Source: Planctomycetota bacterium
Lineage (GTDB): Bacteria > Planctomycetota > B15-G4
Reading direction: 5' to 3'
Assembly: GCA_029259715.1 (NCBI GenBank)
Contig: JAJDEP010000009.1
Coordinates: 1-64,000, forward strand
Length of the DNA stretch: 64,000 nt
Position numbers and translations under genes: made by a program. Under the pieces are notes generated by a model, which was not told the DNA's origin, did no database searches, and worked only from the letters and a program-made list of their open reading frames with translations. This document shows, piece by piece, positions 1 through 7,344 of this stretch (its first letter is position 1; each line of letters begins with the position of its first letter).

Positions 1-240
1 CCGGGGGACGCCGCGCCGGGCACGTTGCAAGGGCTCTCGGGCTCAGACGCGGCGGGCCCTGTCGACGCAGTCATCCATGGGGCGGTGCGCCGGGGTGACT
101 GGGTGGTGGTCCCGAGCGGCCGGGCCGCGGCGCCGGACGGCGCCGCGACGACTCATCCGCCGTTGCCCCGGGTTCTGGTGTCCGGGAACCTCTGGCGTCC
201 GCTCACCCCCCGGCCCCCGGCGCAGGCGGACGGCGAGTGA
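1..240 (+). CDS. C-terminal fragment of an unidentified protein (open at left edge)
   Basis: Frame 1 is open from the first base to a TGA at 238-240, giving 79 residues with strongly GC-rich third codon positions. A hydrophobic stretch (DAVIHGAVRRGDWVVVPSGR) looks like folded protein, followed by a Pro/Ala-rich tail. I do not recognise a family. In DNA this GC-rich, open frames of this length also occur by chance, so this could be a shadow. The gene's start would lie left of the window. Confidence 0.3.
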   Translation, partial: PGDAAPGTLQGLSGSDAAGPVDAVIHGAVRRGDWVVVPSGRAAAPDGAATTHPPLPRVLVSGNLWRPLTPRPPAQADGE

Positions 241-317
241 TGCCCACCGCCCGGGGTGGCGTCCGCGCCGGGTGACAACGGTCCGGGGGGGCATGACAGC
301 CCGGGGTCGACGTCCGC

Positions 318-812
318 TCAGGAAGCGGAGACGGCTGTCTCGGCCGCAAACGTGCCCTGCATCTTGGCCAACTCGTCGGCTTCTTCCCGCGTCAGGGCCA
401 TCGAGATGGTCTCCCACGGGCACAGCTTGGCGCAGAGCGAGCAATTGATGCAGGTGTCGAAGTCGACGCGGCAGACCTTGGTGGGCGAGGAGTCGCTCGG
501 GTCGAGGGGGTCGGCCTTGAAGATGGCGTCGACCGGGCACGACTCCATGCAGACCTCGCAGCCGGTGCAGCCTTCCTCGTCGATCCAGGCCACCGGGCGC
601 TGCTCCTTCTTGAGCTTGGGCACGATCTCGCCGTAGCCATTCTGGATGGCTTCGGCCGGACAGACCCAGGCGCACAGGCTGCAATCGATGCACTCGTCCA
701 CCGCGAAGATGCGGAAGGGTTCCTTGTTCTCGCCCTCGATGATGGCCATCGGGCATTCCTTCGCGCAGAGCGTGCAACCGACGCACTTCTCTTCGATGAT
801 GAAGAAGGCCAT
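318..812 (-). CDS. Ferredoxin with four [4Fe-4S] motifs
   Basis: Predicted cytoplasmic electron carrier of 164 aa. Four complete CxxCxxCxxxCP motifs are visible: C10/13/16/20, C41/44/47/51, C82/85/88/92 and C121/124/127/131. They are arranged as two ferredoxin-like pairs separated by a charged linker (about residues 60-80). The N-terminus MAFFIIEEKCVGC starts right at the first cluster, which fixes the ATG at 810-812; the frame is open further upstream but reads as low-complexity Arg/Gly. A promoter-like pair lies just upstream. The gene is divergent from an IscU-like scaffold gene, a sensible neighbour for an Fe-S protein. Which redox partner it serves cannot be read from the sequence; polyferredoxin subunits of larger complexes look similar, but no such subunits are adjacent. 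Confidence 0.88.
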   Translation of the reverse strand: MAFFIIEEKCVGCTLCAKECPMAIIEGENKEPFRIFAVDECIDCSLCAWVCPAEAIQNGYGEIVPKLKKEQRPVAWIDEEGCTGCEVCMESCPVDAIFKADPLDPSDSSPTKVCRVDFDTCINCSLCAKLCPWETISMALTREEADELAKMQGTFAAETAVSAS

Positions 813-867
813 GTGGGCATCCCGGGCGGGAGGAACGGCCGGCAGCGGGGCCGACCACGGACCGCAG

Positions 868-895
868 ATGATAGGCCATCGGCCCTTGGAGGCAA
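868..895 (-). promoter_or_regulatory. Candidate sigma-70-type promoter for the ferredoxin gene
   Basis: On the minus strand, TTGCCT (890-895) is followed after 16 bases by TATCAT (868-873), matching the -35/-10 consensus at 4/6 and 5/6 positions. Transcription would start near 861, about 50 bases before the ATG at 812. The AT-rich hexamer stands out in this GC-rich DNA. Prediction by eye only. Confidence 0.4.
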
Positions 896-941
896 GCGCT
901 GGAGGCCTTTCCCGCCGGCATCCGGCGGCTAGCATGGGGCG

Positions 942-1316
942 ATGAGCCGACTCCCCGCTCCTCTGCATGAGCATTTTCACAGCGACCTCCACGTCGGGCC
1001 ACCCGAGGGGGGGCACGACCGGCAGGGAGAGGCGCGGCATCCGGCCTGCGGCGACGTGCTGGTGCTCTACCTGGCCACTGCGGAGGGGCGCATTGAGGCC
1101 GCCGGGTACAAGGCCCAGGGCTGTCCGGCCGCCATGGGCACCGCCGCGGCCGCCTGCGCCGTGCTGTCCGGGCTCGCGGACGACGACGAGTTGCCCGCCG
1201 CGCTGCGATCCCGCTTCATCGAGGTCTACGGCGAACCTGCCGCCGCCCACGGCCACGCCCTGGGCCTGGTGGTGACGGCGCTCAGCGCGGCGCGCCGCCC
1301 CGCTCGAGGAGCATGA
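942..1316 (+). CDS. IscU/SufU-like Fe-S cluster scaffold protein, divergent
   Basis: Protein of 124 aa resembling the NifU N-terminal/IscU fold. Two scaffold signatures are visible: PACGD with C36 (second-strand Cys-Gly-Asp) and the GCPAAM turn with C61 followed by an Ala-rich helix containing C72. The third cluster ligand of IscU, a cysteine in the C-terminal helix (HCxxLAxxA-type), is not conserved; the matching stretch reads HGHALGLVVTAL. The start ATG at 942 sits six bases after TAGCAT (930-935) with no clear Shine-Dalgarno sequence. The gene is divergent from a polyferredoxin and its last 35 bases overlap the convergent thioredoxin-like gene. It may be a scaffold or carrier variant; function is inferred from fold only. 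Confidence 0.65.
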   Translation: MSRLPAPLHEHFHSDLHVGPPEGGHDRQGEARHPACGDVLVLYLATAEGRIEAAGYKAQGCPAAMGTAAAACAVLSGLADDDELPAALRSRFIEVYGEPAAAHGHALGLVVTALSAARRPARGA

Positions 1317-1857
1317 GCAGCTCCTGGACCGTCGTGCGCCCGCGGTCCTTGCCGTAGAACGCCATGACCGGCTGGTAGAGCTCGTTCATCGTGTCGGGCG
1401 TCGGTGCGCCCATCGCGTGGCGCCGCTGTCGGAACAGGGCCTGGACGGGCGCGGGCCGCGGTCCCCACTCGCCGAGCCGGCGACCCTCGCCATCGAGCAC
1501 GAAGGCCAGGGGGATGGAGCGGCCGCCGTGGGTCAGGTGGCGTCCGAGGATCTCGGGCAGGCCGTCGCTGGGGAGGAAGCGCACGGTGACCAGCGGTGCG
1601 CCCTCGGCCAGGGCCGCCATGACCGGCACGCTGCGTGCGGCGTCGCCACACCAGTCCTCGGTGAGGACCAGCAACCGCCGAGGTCCCGGCAACGCCTGCA
1701 AGCGCACGCTCTCGTCGGCGTGGAGGGAGGCGCGACGGGCATTGGCCTCCCAGATGTCGCGCTTCTCAGACACCGAGGCGAGGTAGTCCGCCCAGGGCAG
1801 GGCGGCGTCCCACCAGGTGGAGAGCTCCTCGGTCGTGACGTTCCAGGGGGTCTCCAT
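1282..1857 (-). CDS. Thioredoxin-fold protein with a single-cysteine WCGD motif
   Basis: Cytoplasmic protein of 191 aa. The strand-turn motif LVLTEDWCGDAARSVP (C70) is typical of a thioredoxin-like family that carries WCGD in place of WCxxC, so the second redox cysteine is Ala. A cis-Pro-like segment follows (SIPLAFVLDGEGRRLGEWGPRP). The start is set at ATG 1855-1857 (METPWN); TATCCT lies eight bases upstream at 1866-1871 and there is no good Shine-Dalgarno. With one cysteine it is more likely a thiol-binding or bacilliredoxin-like protein than a dithiol oxidoreductase. Its 3' end overlaps the convergent IscU-like gene. Confidence 0.75.
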   Translation of the reverse strand: METPWNVTTEELSTWWDAALPWADYLASVSEKRDIWEANARRASLHADESVRLQALPGPRRLLVLTEDWCGDAARSVPVMAALAEGAPLVTVRFLPSDGLPEILGRHLTHGGRSIPLAFVLDGEGRRLGEWGPRPAPVQALFRQRRHAMGAPTPDTMNELYQPVMAFYGKDRGRTTVQELLMLLERGGAPR

Positions 1858-1953
1858 GGCCGCGCAGGATAGACCCCACTCGGCGACCTGCAACCCCGGG
1901 TCCCGCAACCACGGGTCCCGCCTCCCTCAACCCCGACCCGCAACTCGCGACGC

Positions 1954-2634
1954 TCAGTCGTTCTGGGGCCCGAGCTTCTCGCGCAGGAGCTTGGCCAGGC
2001 GCATCCGCGCCCGACGGTGGAGCTGGCGCGTGGCCTCCGCCGTGGGGCGCCCGAGCTGCTGTGCGCAGAATTCCCAGGTACCGCCGTGGTAGCTGCGCAG
2101 CAGGATCACCTCGCGGTCGTCGTCCGGGAGCTGGGCGACGGCTTCGTCGACGAGCTGCTTGATCTCGGCGCGCTCGGCCATCTCGATGGGAGTCAGGCCC
2201 TTGTCCGCGGGCGAGGCGTCGCCGAGGTGGACGCCGGAGAGGTTGCGCGGTCCTTCGATGTTCACTTCGCGCTGCTTGTCCCGCTTCAGCCCGTAGTGGA
2301 AGCGGTGCACGTCGATCATGTGGTTCTCGGCGATGCGCGCGAGCCACTGCAGGATGCTCGCCGTGCTGCGCAGCTCGAGCTTCTCGATGTTCTGGAAGGC
2401 GAGGCGGTAGGTCTCCTGCACCACATCGACCGACTCGACCACCCGGCGCAGCTTGGCGCTCAGGCGGATGCGCACGATGCGGGTGATGCGGTCTTCGTAG
2501 CGCCGCAGCAGGTCGTCGAGGGCCTGCATGTCGCCGCCCTGGGCCGCCTGGACCAGGCGCATCGACTCGGTCAGGTCGGGCAGCGCGTCGCCGGCGAGCG
2601 AGACGGAGAGGGGGTCGTCGGCGTTGGTGGACAC
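1954..2634 (-). CDS. ECF-type sigma-70 family RNA polymerase sigma factor
   Basis: Protein of 226 aa, the two-domain size of an extracytoplasmic-function sigma factor. Sigma region 2 is at about residues 35-112 (VVQETYRLAF, then LQWLARIAENHMID). A charged linker follows, then region 4 at about 165-220, with LPDDDREVILLRSYHGGTWE and a helix-turn-helix ending in RRARMRLAKLL. A GTG at 2632-2634 is chosen because the upstream sequence is low-complexity and GAGAAAGG lies about 11 bases before it. It is divergent, across 254 bases, from a Ser/Thr kinase gene. ECF factors genetically linked to Ser/Thr kinases are known in Planctomycetota, so the kinase may control it. No anti-sigma factor gene is adjacent. 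Confidence 0.9.
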   Translation of the reverse strand: MSTNADDPLSVSLAGDALPDLTESMRLVQAAQGGDMQALDDLLRRYEDRITRIVRIRLSAKLRRVVESVDVVQETYRLAFQNIEKLELRSTASILQWLARIAENHMIDVHRFHYGLKRDKQREVNIEGPRNLSGVHLGDASPADKGLTPIEMAERAEIKQLVDEAVAQLPDDDREVILLRSYHGGTWEFCAQQLGRPTAEATRQLHRRARMRLAKLLREKLGPQND

Positions 2635-2888
2635 GAGGCTCTGGCCTTTCTCGCGGGGAGGGGGCGCCACCATCCTAAGCGCCCCCGGTGCTTTGCTCGA
2701 CGGCCGTCCAGGGCCCGGCCCGACATCTCCGTCCCGACGGGCCACGGCGAGAGGCAGGAGAGAATCGACTCCCGCCGCCTCGGCGGCGAGGCGTGGGCCT
2801 CTCGATGTCCTAGAATTGCGGCGGGAGGGCCACGAACCGTCACCGCGGAGTCGCGGAAACGCTAGAACGTGAGCCGGCCCCCATCCGT

Positions 2889-5800
2889 ATGCCATCCCAC
2901 GAGTCCAACTCGAACTCCACCAACGTGGAGCTGCTCTTCGGCGCCTACCTCGACGGGGTGGAGTCGGGTGCCGACGAAGGTTTCGACGCCTTCATCGCGC
3001 GTCACCCGCAACACGCGGACGAGCTGCGCGAGATGCAGGCCGACTGGGCGCGGCTCAGTACCCATCTCGACGGGGCGCTGCCCGGGCCATTACCCGACGA
3101 CGAGTCGTTCGCGATGACGATCCCCGTCGGCCCCACGGTGCAGGTGGAGGCCGGTGACGTGGTGGCGGGCGACTACCGGCTCGAGCGACTCGTCGGCCGC
3201 GGCGGCATGGGGCAGGTGTGGGAAGCCGAGCAGCTCTCGCTGGGCCGGCGCGTGGCGCTGAAGTTGTTGCGCTCGGGGCGCGGCGGCCCGGACGAGCCGG
3301 CGCGCCTGCAAGCCGAGGCCCGTGCCGCCGGGCGCCTCACTCACGACGGGCTCGTCACGGTGTACGCCGCCGGCGAGGCCGACGGCGTCCACTTCATCGC
3401 CCAGCAGCTGGTCGGCACGGGCGACACCCTCGCCGACGTCATCAACCGTCGGCGCGAGGAACCCGGCATGTCGGCCGAGGACTACCGGCGCCTGGCCGTG
3501 TTCTTCGCCGACGTCGCCGAGGCCGTGCACAGCGCTCACGAGAAGGGCGTGCTGCATCGTGACCTCAAGCCGCGCAACATCCTCATCGGCGGCGACGGTC
3601 GCCCCCGGGTGGGCGACTTCGGGCTCGCCCACGTGGCCGAGGACGCGGGGACGACGGCGCGCCCCGGGCTGGTGGGCACCTACGCCTACATGAGCCCCGA
3701 GCAGGTCTCCGAGCGCGACGACATGGAGATCGACCGGCGCTCGGACGTCTTCAGCCTCGGCGTGGTGTTCTACGAGGCGCTGACGTTGCGACGAGCCTTC
3801 GAGGGGGACTCGGCGCGCCAGATCCTCGAGCGGGTGCGCAACGCCGACCCGCCTGATCCCCGGACGATCCGCAGCCACATCCCCCATGACCTCGCCGTCA
3901 TCTGCGGCAAGGCCATGCAGAAGGTGCGCGACGATCGCTACGAGTCGATGCAGGCCTTCGCGGGCGACCTGCGGCGCTTCCTGGCCAACGAACCCATCGA
4001 AGCCCGGCCGCCCGGCGCCGTGGGACGCGTCGAGAAGTGGGTCCGCCGTCACCCGGCCAAGGCCATGGCGGTGCTGCTCGGCAGCCTCGGCGTGCTGGCC
4101 ATCTCGGCGCTGCTGGTGCGCGAGACCGAGCTGCGTCAGCAGTCCGACGAGAACGCCGAGGCGGCCATCGAGAGCGAGGCCCAGGCCAAGCGGAGTGCGG
4201 CGCTGGCGGATCAACGGGCGGCCGAGGCCCTGCGCCAGGGCTACCTCGCCAACATCCTCGCGGCGAGCATGCACCTCGATCGGGGACGCCGCGCCGAGGC
4301 GCGTCGACTGCTGATGGCCAGCGACGTGGGCAGCCGAGGCTGGGAGTGGGAGCACCTCTGGCTGCGCGCCGACGCCTCGCTGCTCGTCCTGCATGGACAC
4401 GACGACGAGGTCTCCGCGGTGGCGACGTCGTTCGACGGTGCGCGGGTGGCCACCGCCTCACTCGACGGGACGGTGAATCTCTGGGACGGCACGGACGGGC
4501 GCCTGCTGGCGCGCCTGTCCGGCCACGAGGGCGCCGTCCTCGCCGTGGCCCTCTCGGACGACGGTGCGGTGGTGGTCACCGGCGGTGCCGACGGCACGGT
4601 GCGCGCGTGGGACGGCGCCGGCGGTGTCGAGCGCGGCGTGCTGGTGGACCACGGGGACCCCGTGCACGCCGTCTCGGTCTCGCGTGACGGACGGCGGGTG
4701 GCCTCGGGCGGTGCGGACCAGACGGCGCGGGTCGTGGATGTGTCCGCCGGGCTGGACATCGTGGTCCGGCCGCAGGTGCGGCTGCCGGTCGTTTCGGTGG
4801 CGCTCAGCCGCGACGGCTCGACCCTGGTGACGGGCACGGGTTACGGCGCGGTGGAGGTGTGGGACGCCGAGACGGGCGTGCCCTTCGGGGCCCTCACGGG
4901 CGTCATGAGCGATGCCGTCACCGTCGCCCTCTCCGGCGACGGTCACCGCATCGTGTCGGGCGAGGTGGACGGCAAGGTCCGCGTCTGGGATCGCGACAGC
5001 GGCAACAAGCTGCTCGTCCTGCAGGGGCACGACTTCCGCGTCTCGTCGGTGAGCATCAGCGACGACGGGACCCGCATCGTGTCGGCCTCCGAGGAGGACG
5101 GGCGCCTGAGCATGTGGGACGCCGAGTCGGGCGGACTGCGCGCCCAGATCACCGTCCATGACGGGCAGGTGAATGCGGTGGCCCTCGCCGCGGACGGCTC
5201 GCGCATCGTGGTGGGCGGCGACGGGGCCCGCGTGTGGGACGGTGCGCGGGTCTTCGGCGGATCGGTCGCCGCAGCCGCTGTGGTGTTGGAGGGGGGCGGG
5301 CGGGCGCCGAATGCCCTGGCGGCCTCCCGTGACGGCGAGGTGATCGCCATCGCGTATTCACCCGAGGGCCGCATCGACGTTTGGAACGGACGCAACGGCG
5401 AGCGGCGCGCGGAGATCTTCACGCAGCCCTACGGCCTGGGTCCGGTGTCGGTGTCCGACGGCGGTGAACGCATCGTCTCGGGCGGCTACGACGGCATGGT
5501 GCGGGTCTGGGACGGTCGTGATGGCGCCCTGCTGGGCGCACTCGAAGGCCACGACCAACGCGTGACGTCGGTGGCCACCGTCGGGAACGGCGTGATCGCG
5601 GCGTCCGGCAGCCTCGACGGGACGGTGCGCGTGTGGGACACGGTCTCGGGCCAGGTGCTGTCGGTGTTCTCCTGGCACGAGAAGGCGGTCACGTCCGTGG
5701 CCGCGAGCGAGGACGGCAGCACCCTCGTCTCGGCGGGTCGCGATGGCCGCGTCGGCGTCCACCACGTCGAGAGCGGGCGCACGCTGGAGCTCGACCCGGG

Positions 5801-6209
5801 GGAGTGGAACGACGACGGCATCGTCGCCGTCTCGGCCGACGGTTCGCGGGTCGCCTGGGGGTCGCTGCGTTCGCCGACCCTGCGGCTCTGGGACGGCGGC
5901 ACCGGCGAGGAGCGGGTGACCTTCGACGTGGCCGGTTCGGGGCTGGTGGCGCTCGCCATGAGCCCGGACGGCGAACGCATCATGGGGGCCCTCGCGGGCG
6001 GCCGCGATCTCCACGTGTGGAACGGTACGACCGGCGACACCCTGGCCGTGCTCACGGGCCACCTCGACCCCGTCTCGCAGGTGGTCATGACCCGCGACGG
6101 CCGCCGCCTGATCTCGGCGGGCGGCTCCGGCGCGGTGATCGTGTGGGAGACCGAGCGCACGACCCTGCGCGAGCTGATCCAGGGCCTCGAGAGTCAATCC
6201 TCGCGCTGA
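2889..6209 (+). CDS. Membrane Ser/Thr protein kinase with C-terminal WD40 repeats
   Basis: Protein of 1106 aa. Residues 1-75 form an acidic/helical N-terminus, and the kinase domain spans about 95-365. Its motifs are complete: glycine loop VGRGGMGQVWEAE, VALKLL with K125, HRDLKPRN with catalytic D225, DFG at 243-245 and the activation-loop MSPEQ. A single membrane helix lies at about 391-410, then a coiled linker rich in Ala/Glu to about 470, then about a dozen WD40 blades (GHDDEVSAV...VNLWDG style) to the end. This is the PknB-like architecture common in Planctomycetota: cytoplasmic kinase, membrane anchor and propeller, probably a periplasmic sensor or scaffold. It is divergent from an ECF sigma factor gene that may be its regulatory partner. 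The substrate is unknown. Confidence 0.93.
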   Translation: MPSHESNSNSTNVELLFGAYLDGVESGADEGFDAFIARHPQHADELREMQADWARLSTHLDGALPGPLPDDESFAMTIPVGPTVQVEAGDVVAGDYRLERLVGRGGMGQVWEAEQLSLGRRVALKLLRSGRGGPDEPARLQAEARAAGRLTHDGLVTVYAAGEADGVHFIAQQLVGTGDTLADVINRRREEPGMSAEDYRRLAVFFADVAEAVHSAHEKGVLHRDLKPRNILIGGDGRPRVGDFGLAHVAEDAGTTARPGLVGTYAYMSPEQVSERDDMEIDRRSDVFSLGVVFYEALTLRRAFEGDSARQILERVRNADPPDPRTIRSHIPHDLAVICGKAMQKVRDDRYESMQAFAGDLRRFLANEPIEARPPGAVGRVEKWVRRHPAKAMAVLLGSLGVLAISALLVRETELRQQSDENAEAAIESEAQAKRSAALADQRAAEALRQGYLANILAASMHLDRGRRAEARRLLMASDVGSRGWEWEHLWLRADASLLVLHGHDDEVSAVATSFDGARVATASLDGTVNLWDGTDGRLLARLSGHEGAVLAVALSDDGAVVVTGGADGTVRAWDGAGGVERGVLVDHGDPVHAVSVSRDGRRVASGGADQTARVVDVSAGLDIVVRPQVRLPVVSVALSRDGSTLVTGTGYGAVEVWDAETGVPFGALTGVMSDAVTVALSGDGHRIVSGEVDGKVRVWDRDSGNKLLVLQGHDFRVSSVSISDDGTRIVSASEEDGRLSMWDAESGGLRAQITVHDGQVNAVALAADGSRIVVGGDGARVWDGARVFGGSVAAAAVVLEGGGRAPNALAASRDGEVIAIAYSPEGRIDVWNGRNGERRAEIFTQPYGLGPVSVSDGGERIVSGGYDGMVRVWDGRDGALLGALEGHDQRVTSVATVGNGVIAASGSLDGTVRVWDTVSGQVLSVFSWHEKAVTSVAASEDGSTLVSAGRDGRVGVHHVESGRTLELDPGEWNDDGIVAVSADGSRVAWGSLRSPTLRLWDGGTGEERVTFDVAGSGLVALAMSPDGERIMGALAGGRDLHVWNGTTGDTLAVLTGHLDPVSQVVMTRDGRRLISAGGSGAVIVWETERTTLRELIQGLESQSSR

Positions 6210-6272
6210 ACGGGGGGCGCTTGCGGTTGGTTGCGCCGACGACGCGGTCGCCGGCAGTGGCGGCGCGGGCGC

Positions 6273-7079
6273 TCAGCCCAGCGCGGCGCGCAGACGCTGC
6301 AGTGTCGCCAGCAGCTCCGGCAGTTCGTCGAGCGGGATCATGTTGGGACCGTCACTCTTGGCCCGGTCGGGGTCGGGGTGGGTCTCCGCGAAGATGCCGT
6401 CGCAACCGGCGGCCACGCCGGCGCGCGCCATGATGGGGGCGAGGGTGCGGTCACCCGAGCTCTTGCCGCCCGCGCCGCCCGGCATCTGCACCGAGTGGGT
6501 CGCGTCGACGACGACCGGCACGCCCAGTGCCTGCATCTGCGGGATGGCGCGCATGTCGGTGACGAGGGTGTTGTAGCCGAACGAACTGCCCCGCTCGGTG
6601 ACGACCACGTCGGTGTTGCCCGTGCTCGTCACCTTGTCGATGCAGTAGCGCATGTCCCAGGGCGCCAGGAACTGACCCTTCTTGATGTTGACGGTGCAGC
6701 CGCTGCGGCCGGCGGCCACGAGCAGGTCGGTCTGGCGGCACAGGAAGGCGGGGATCTGCACCATGTCGATGCGGCCGGCGGCCAGCTCGGCGTGGGCCGG
6801 CTCGTGGATGTCGGTCATGACGGGCACGCCGACCTCTTCACGCACGCGGGCCAGCAGTTCGATGCCCTCGGTGGCGCCCGGTCCGCGGAAGCTGTCGACG
6901 GAGGTGCGGTTGGCCTTGTCGAAGCTGGCCTTGAACACGAAGGGCATGCCGAGCTCGTCGGTGATGGCTTTCAACCGCCGCGCTACGTCGAACGGCATGT
7001 GCTCGTCCTCGATGACGCAGGGTCCCGCGAGGAGGAACAGGGGGCCTCCGAGCCCGATCTCGTGCGTCCCGATCTTCAT
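6273..7079 (-). CDS. kdsA: 3-deoxy-D-manno-octulosonate 8-phosphate synthase
   Basis: Cytoplasmic enzyme of 268 aa condensing phosphoenolpyruvate with arabinose 5-phosphate to KDO-8-phosphate, the first committed step to the KDO of lipopolysaccharide. Family signatures are clear: KASFDKANR, NIKKGQFLAPWDM, ERGSSFGYN and HPDPDRAKSDGPN near the C-terminus. AGPCVIE has Cys at position 21 where metal-independent KdsA enzymes have Asn, which points to the metal-dependent class. The ATG at 7077-7079 gives the usual N-terminus (MKIG...). It stands alone, convergent with the kinase gene and divergent from an exported protein; no other kds gene is in the window. Its presence implies an LPS-type outer membrane. 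Confidence 0.95.
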   Translation of the reverse strand: MKIGTHEIGLGGPLFLLAGPCVIEDEHMPFDVARRLKAITDELGMPFVFKASFDKANRTSVDSFRGPGATEGIELLARVREEVGVPVMTDIHEPAHAELAAGRIDMVQIPAFLCRQTDLLVAAGRSGCTVNIKKGQFLAPWDMRYCIDKVTSTGNTDVVVTERGSSFGYNTLVTDMRAIPQMQALGVPVVVDATHSVQMPGGAGGKSSGDRTLAPIMARAGVAAGCDGIFAETHPDPDRAKSDGPNMIPLDELPELLATLQRLRAALG

Positions 7080-7344
7080 GTGCGCATATTCGCATGGAGC
7101 CCGGATCTTTTCACAGCTTCGTTTGCCCGCTCGCGTCCCCTCTCTATTCACAACGTTTGTTTGCGCGCCCGCGCCCCCGATCTCGCGATCTCCTTCTACA
7201 CTGTGTGTTCATCCTTGGCTGCGAACGGCTGCCCCCGTCCGCTCGCCTCGCTCATCTTGGTTACCCGAAGATCAAAAGGAACGATGCCCGGTTCCGCCGC
7301 TGCCTGATGCGAGGGCGGCGGGATGCGCGGCAAGGGAGTCAATC
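7080..7344. promoter_or_regulatory. Divergent intergenic region with a possible 7-codon upstream ORF
   Basis: These 265 bases separate kdsA (-) from an exported-protein gene (+) and are visibly AT-richer than their surroundings, especially 7140-7210, so promoters for both genes probably lie here. I could not identify a convincing -35/-10 pair. AAAAGGA (7274-7280) precedes a complete mini-ORF at 7284-7307 (MPGSAAA, stop TGA), whose ATG is only three bases from that motif. A leader peptide is possible but not supported by anything else. Confidence 0.25.
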
